A stretch of 64,000 nucleotides of DNA from Paenibacillus sp. IHBB 10380 (GTDB taxonomy: Bacteria; Bacillota; Bacilli; Paenibacillales; Paenibacillaceae): assembly GCF_000949425.1 (NCBI RefSeq), contig NZ_CP010976.1, positions 868,001-932,000 on the forward strand, written 5' to 3'. The number at the start of each line of letters is the position of its first letter. Within the stretch, counting starts at the first letter, position 1. The notes below the pieces were generated by a model. That model was not told where the DNA came from, did no database searches, and was given only the letters and a program-made list of their open reading frames with translations. The position numbers and the translations under genes were made by a program. Positions 63,857 through 64,000 of this stretch are shown piece after piece.

Positions 63857-64000
63857 TAAAAACAACTCGAATGCACGGATGACACGGAACAAGAACTTGG
63901 AACAAGTGAAGTAATAAAAACAATTTAAGCTATTAATGACTATGCTGATCTTATTCCTCTTTGCACAGAATGGTTGATGTACAGTTTGGCGTTCAATAAG
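63857..64000 (+). other. End of window, nothing recognised
   Basis: 144 AT-rich bases after the acetyltransferase; no gene, hairpin or repeat seen. Confidence 0.4.

Overview
The window looks like a chromosome segment of a spore-forming Bacillota, most likely a Paenibacillus. Reasons: a division and cell wall (dcw) cluster that runs straight into spoIIGA-sigE-sigG; LL-diaminopimelate aminotransferase (dapL); YteA, YjcZ and YjfB family proteins; a PyrR-controlled pyrimidine operon; and strong AGGAGG-type ribosome binding sites. The genus is inferred from gene content, not from a search.

Layout. 1-11,169: dcw cluster, murF(partial)-mraY-murD-spoVE/ftsW-murG-murB-murA-divIB-ftsA-ftsZ, closed by a strong terminator. 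11,330-14,270: spoIIGA-sigE-sigG, with a Spo0A-type promoter of unusually long spacing, three tandem palindromic repeats before sigE and a hairpin masking the sigG ribosome binding site. 14,383-21,975: ylmC-pgeF-ylmE-sepF-ylmG-ylmH-divIVA, then a T-box leader and an isoleucyl-tRNA synthetase of the long, eukaryote-like type. 22,148-26,276: DUF5665 protein, yteA, lspA, rluD-like, dapL. 26,339-35,329: pyrR-pyrB-pyrC-carA-carB-pyrF-pyrE behind a PyrR attenuator; pyrK, pyrD and pyrP are absent. An IS3-family element (35,353-36,850) lies 23 bp after pyrE. Two CAU-anticodon tRNAs follow.

37,470-49,659 is a badly decayed prophage bounded by 43-bp near-identical direct repeats, the left one immediately after a tRNA. 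Remnants of integrase, ArpU-like late regulator, ParB-like protein, C5-cytosine methylase, terminase small subunit, a small tail-region protein and a haemolysin-like membrane protein are mixed with cargo: a HEPN protein, a split 664-codon unknown gene, a TetR/SMR efflux cassette, a YjcZ peptide, a secreted beta-gamma-crystallin-like protein and an SOS-type cassette with a LexA box.

49,925-53,589 holds a compact surface-protein cluster: a Lys/His-rich secreted peptide ending in a sortase-like MPKSG motif, a lipoprotein-like sortase, an Amidase_6 protein and a frameshifted flippase. 53,790-60,021 is mixed chromosome: DUF2935, yjfB, tRNA-Leu, ung, a bacterial Ig-like surface protein, an arginine-rich 35-residue peptide and a NucA/NucB nuclease. 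60,361-64,000 is a second patchwork with gene fragments (menG, YjcZ, a paralogue of the 46.6 kb peptide), ending in a type B chloramphenicol acetyltransferase behind a leader peptide and a perfect 12-bp hairpin.

The best candidates for something undescribed are the sortase/cationic-peptide cluster, the phage late-region cargo next to 11-bp iterons, the leader-peptide-controlled acetyltransferase, and the duplicated small-peptide cassettes. All reading was by eye, so family calls rest on motif recognition.
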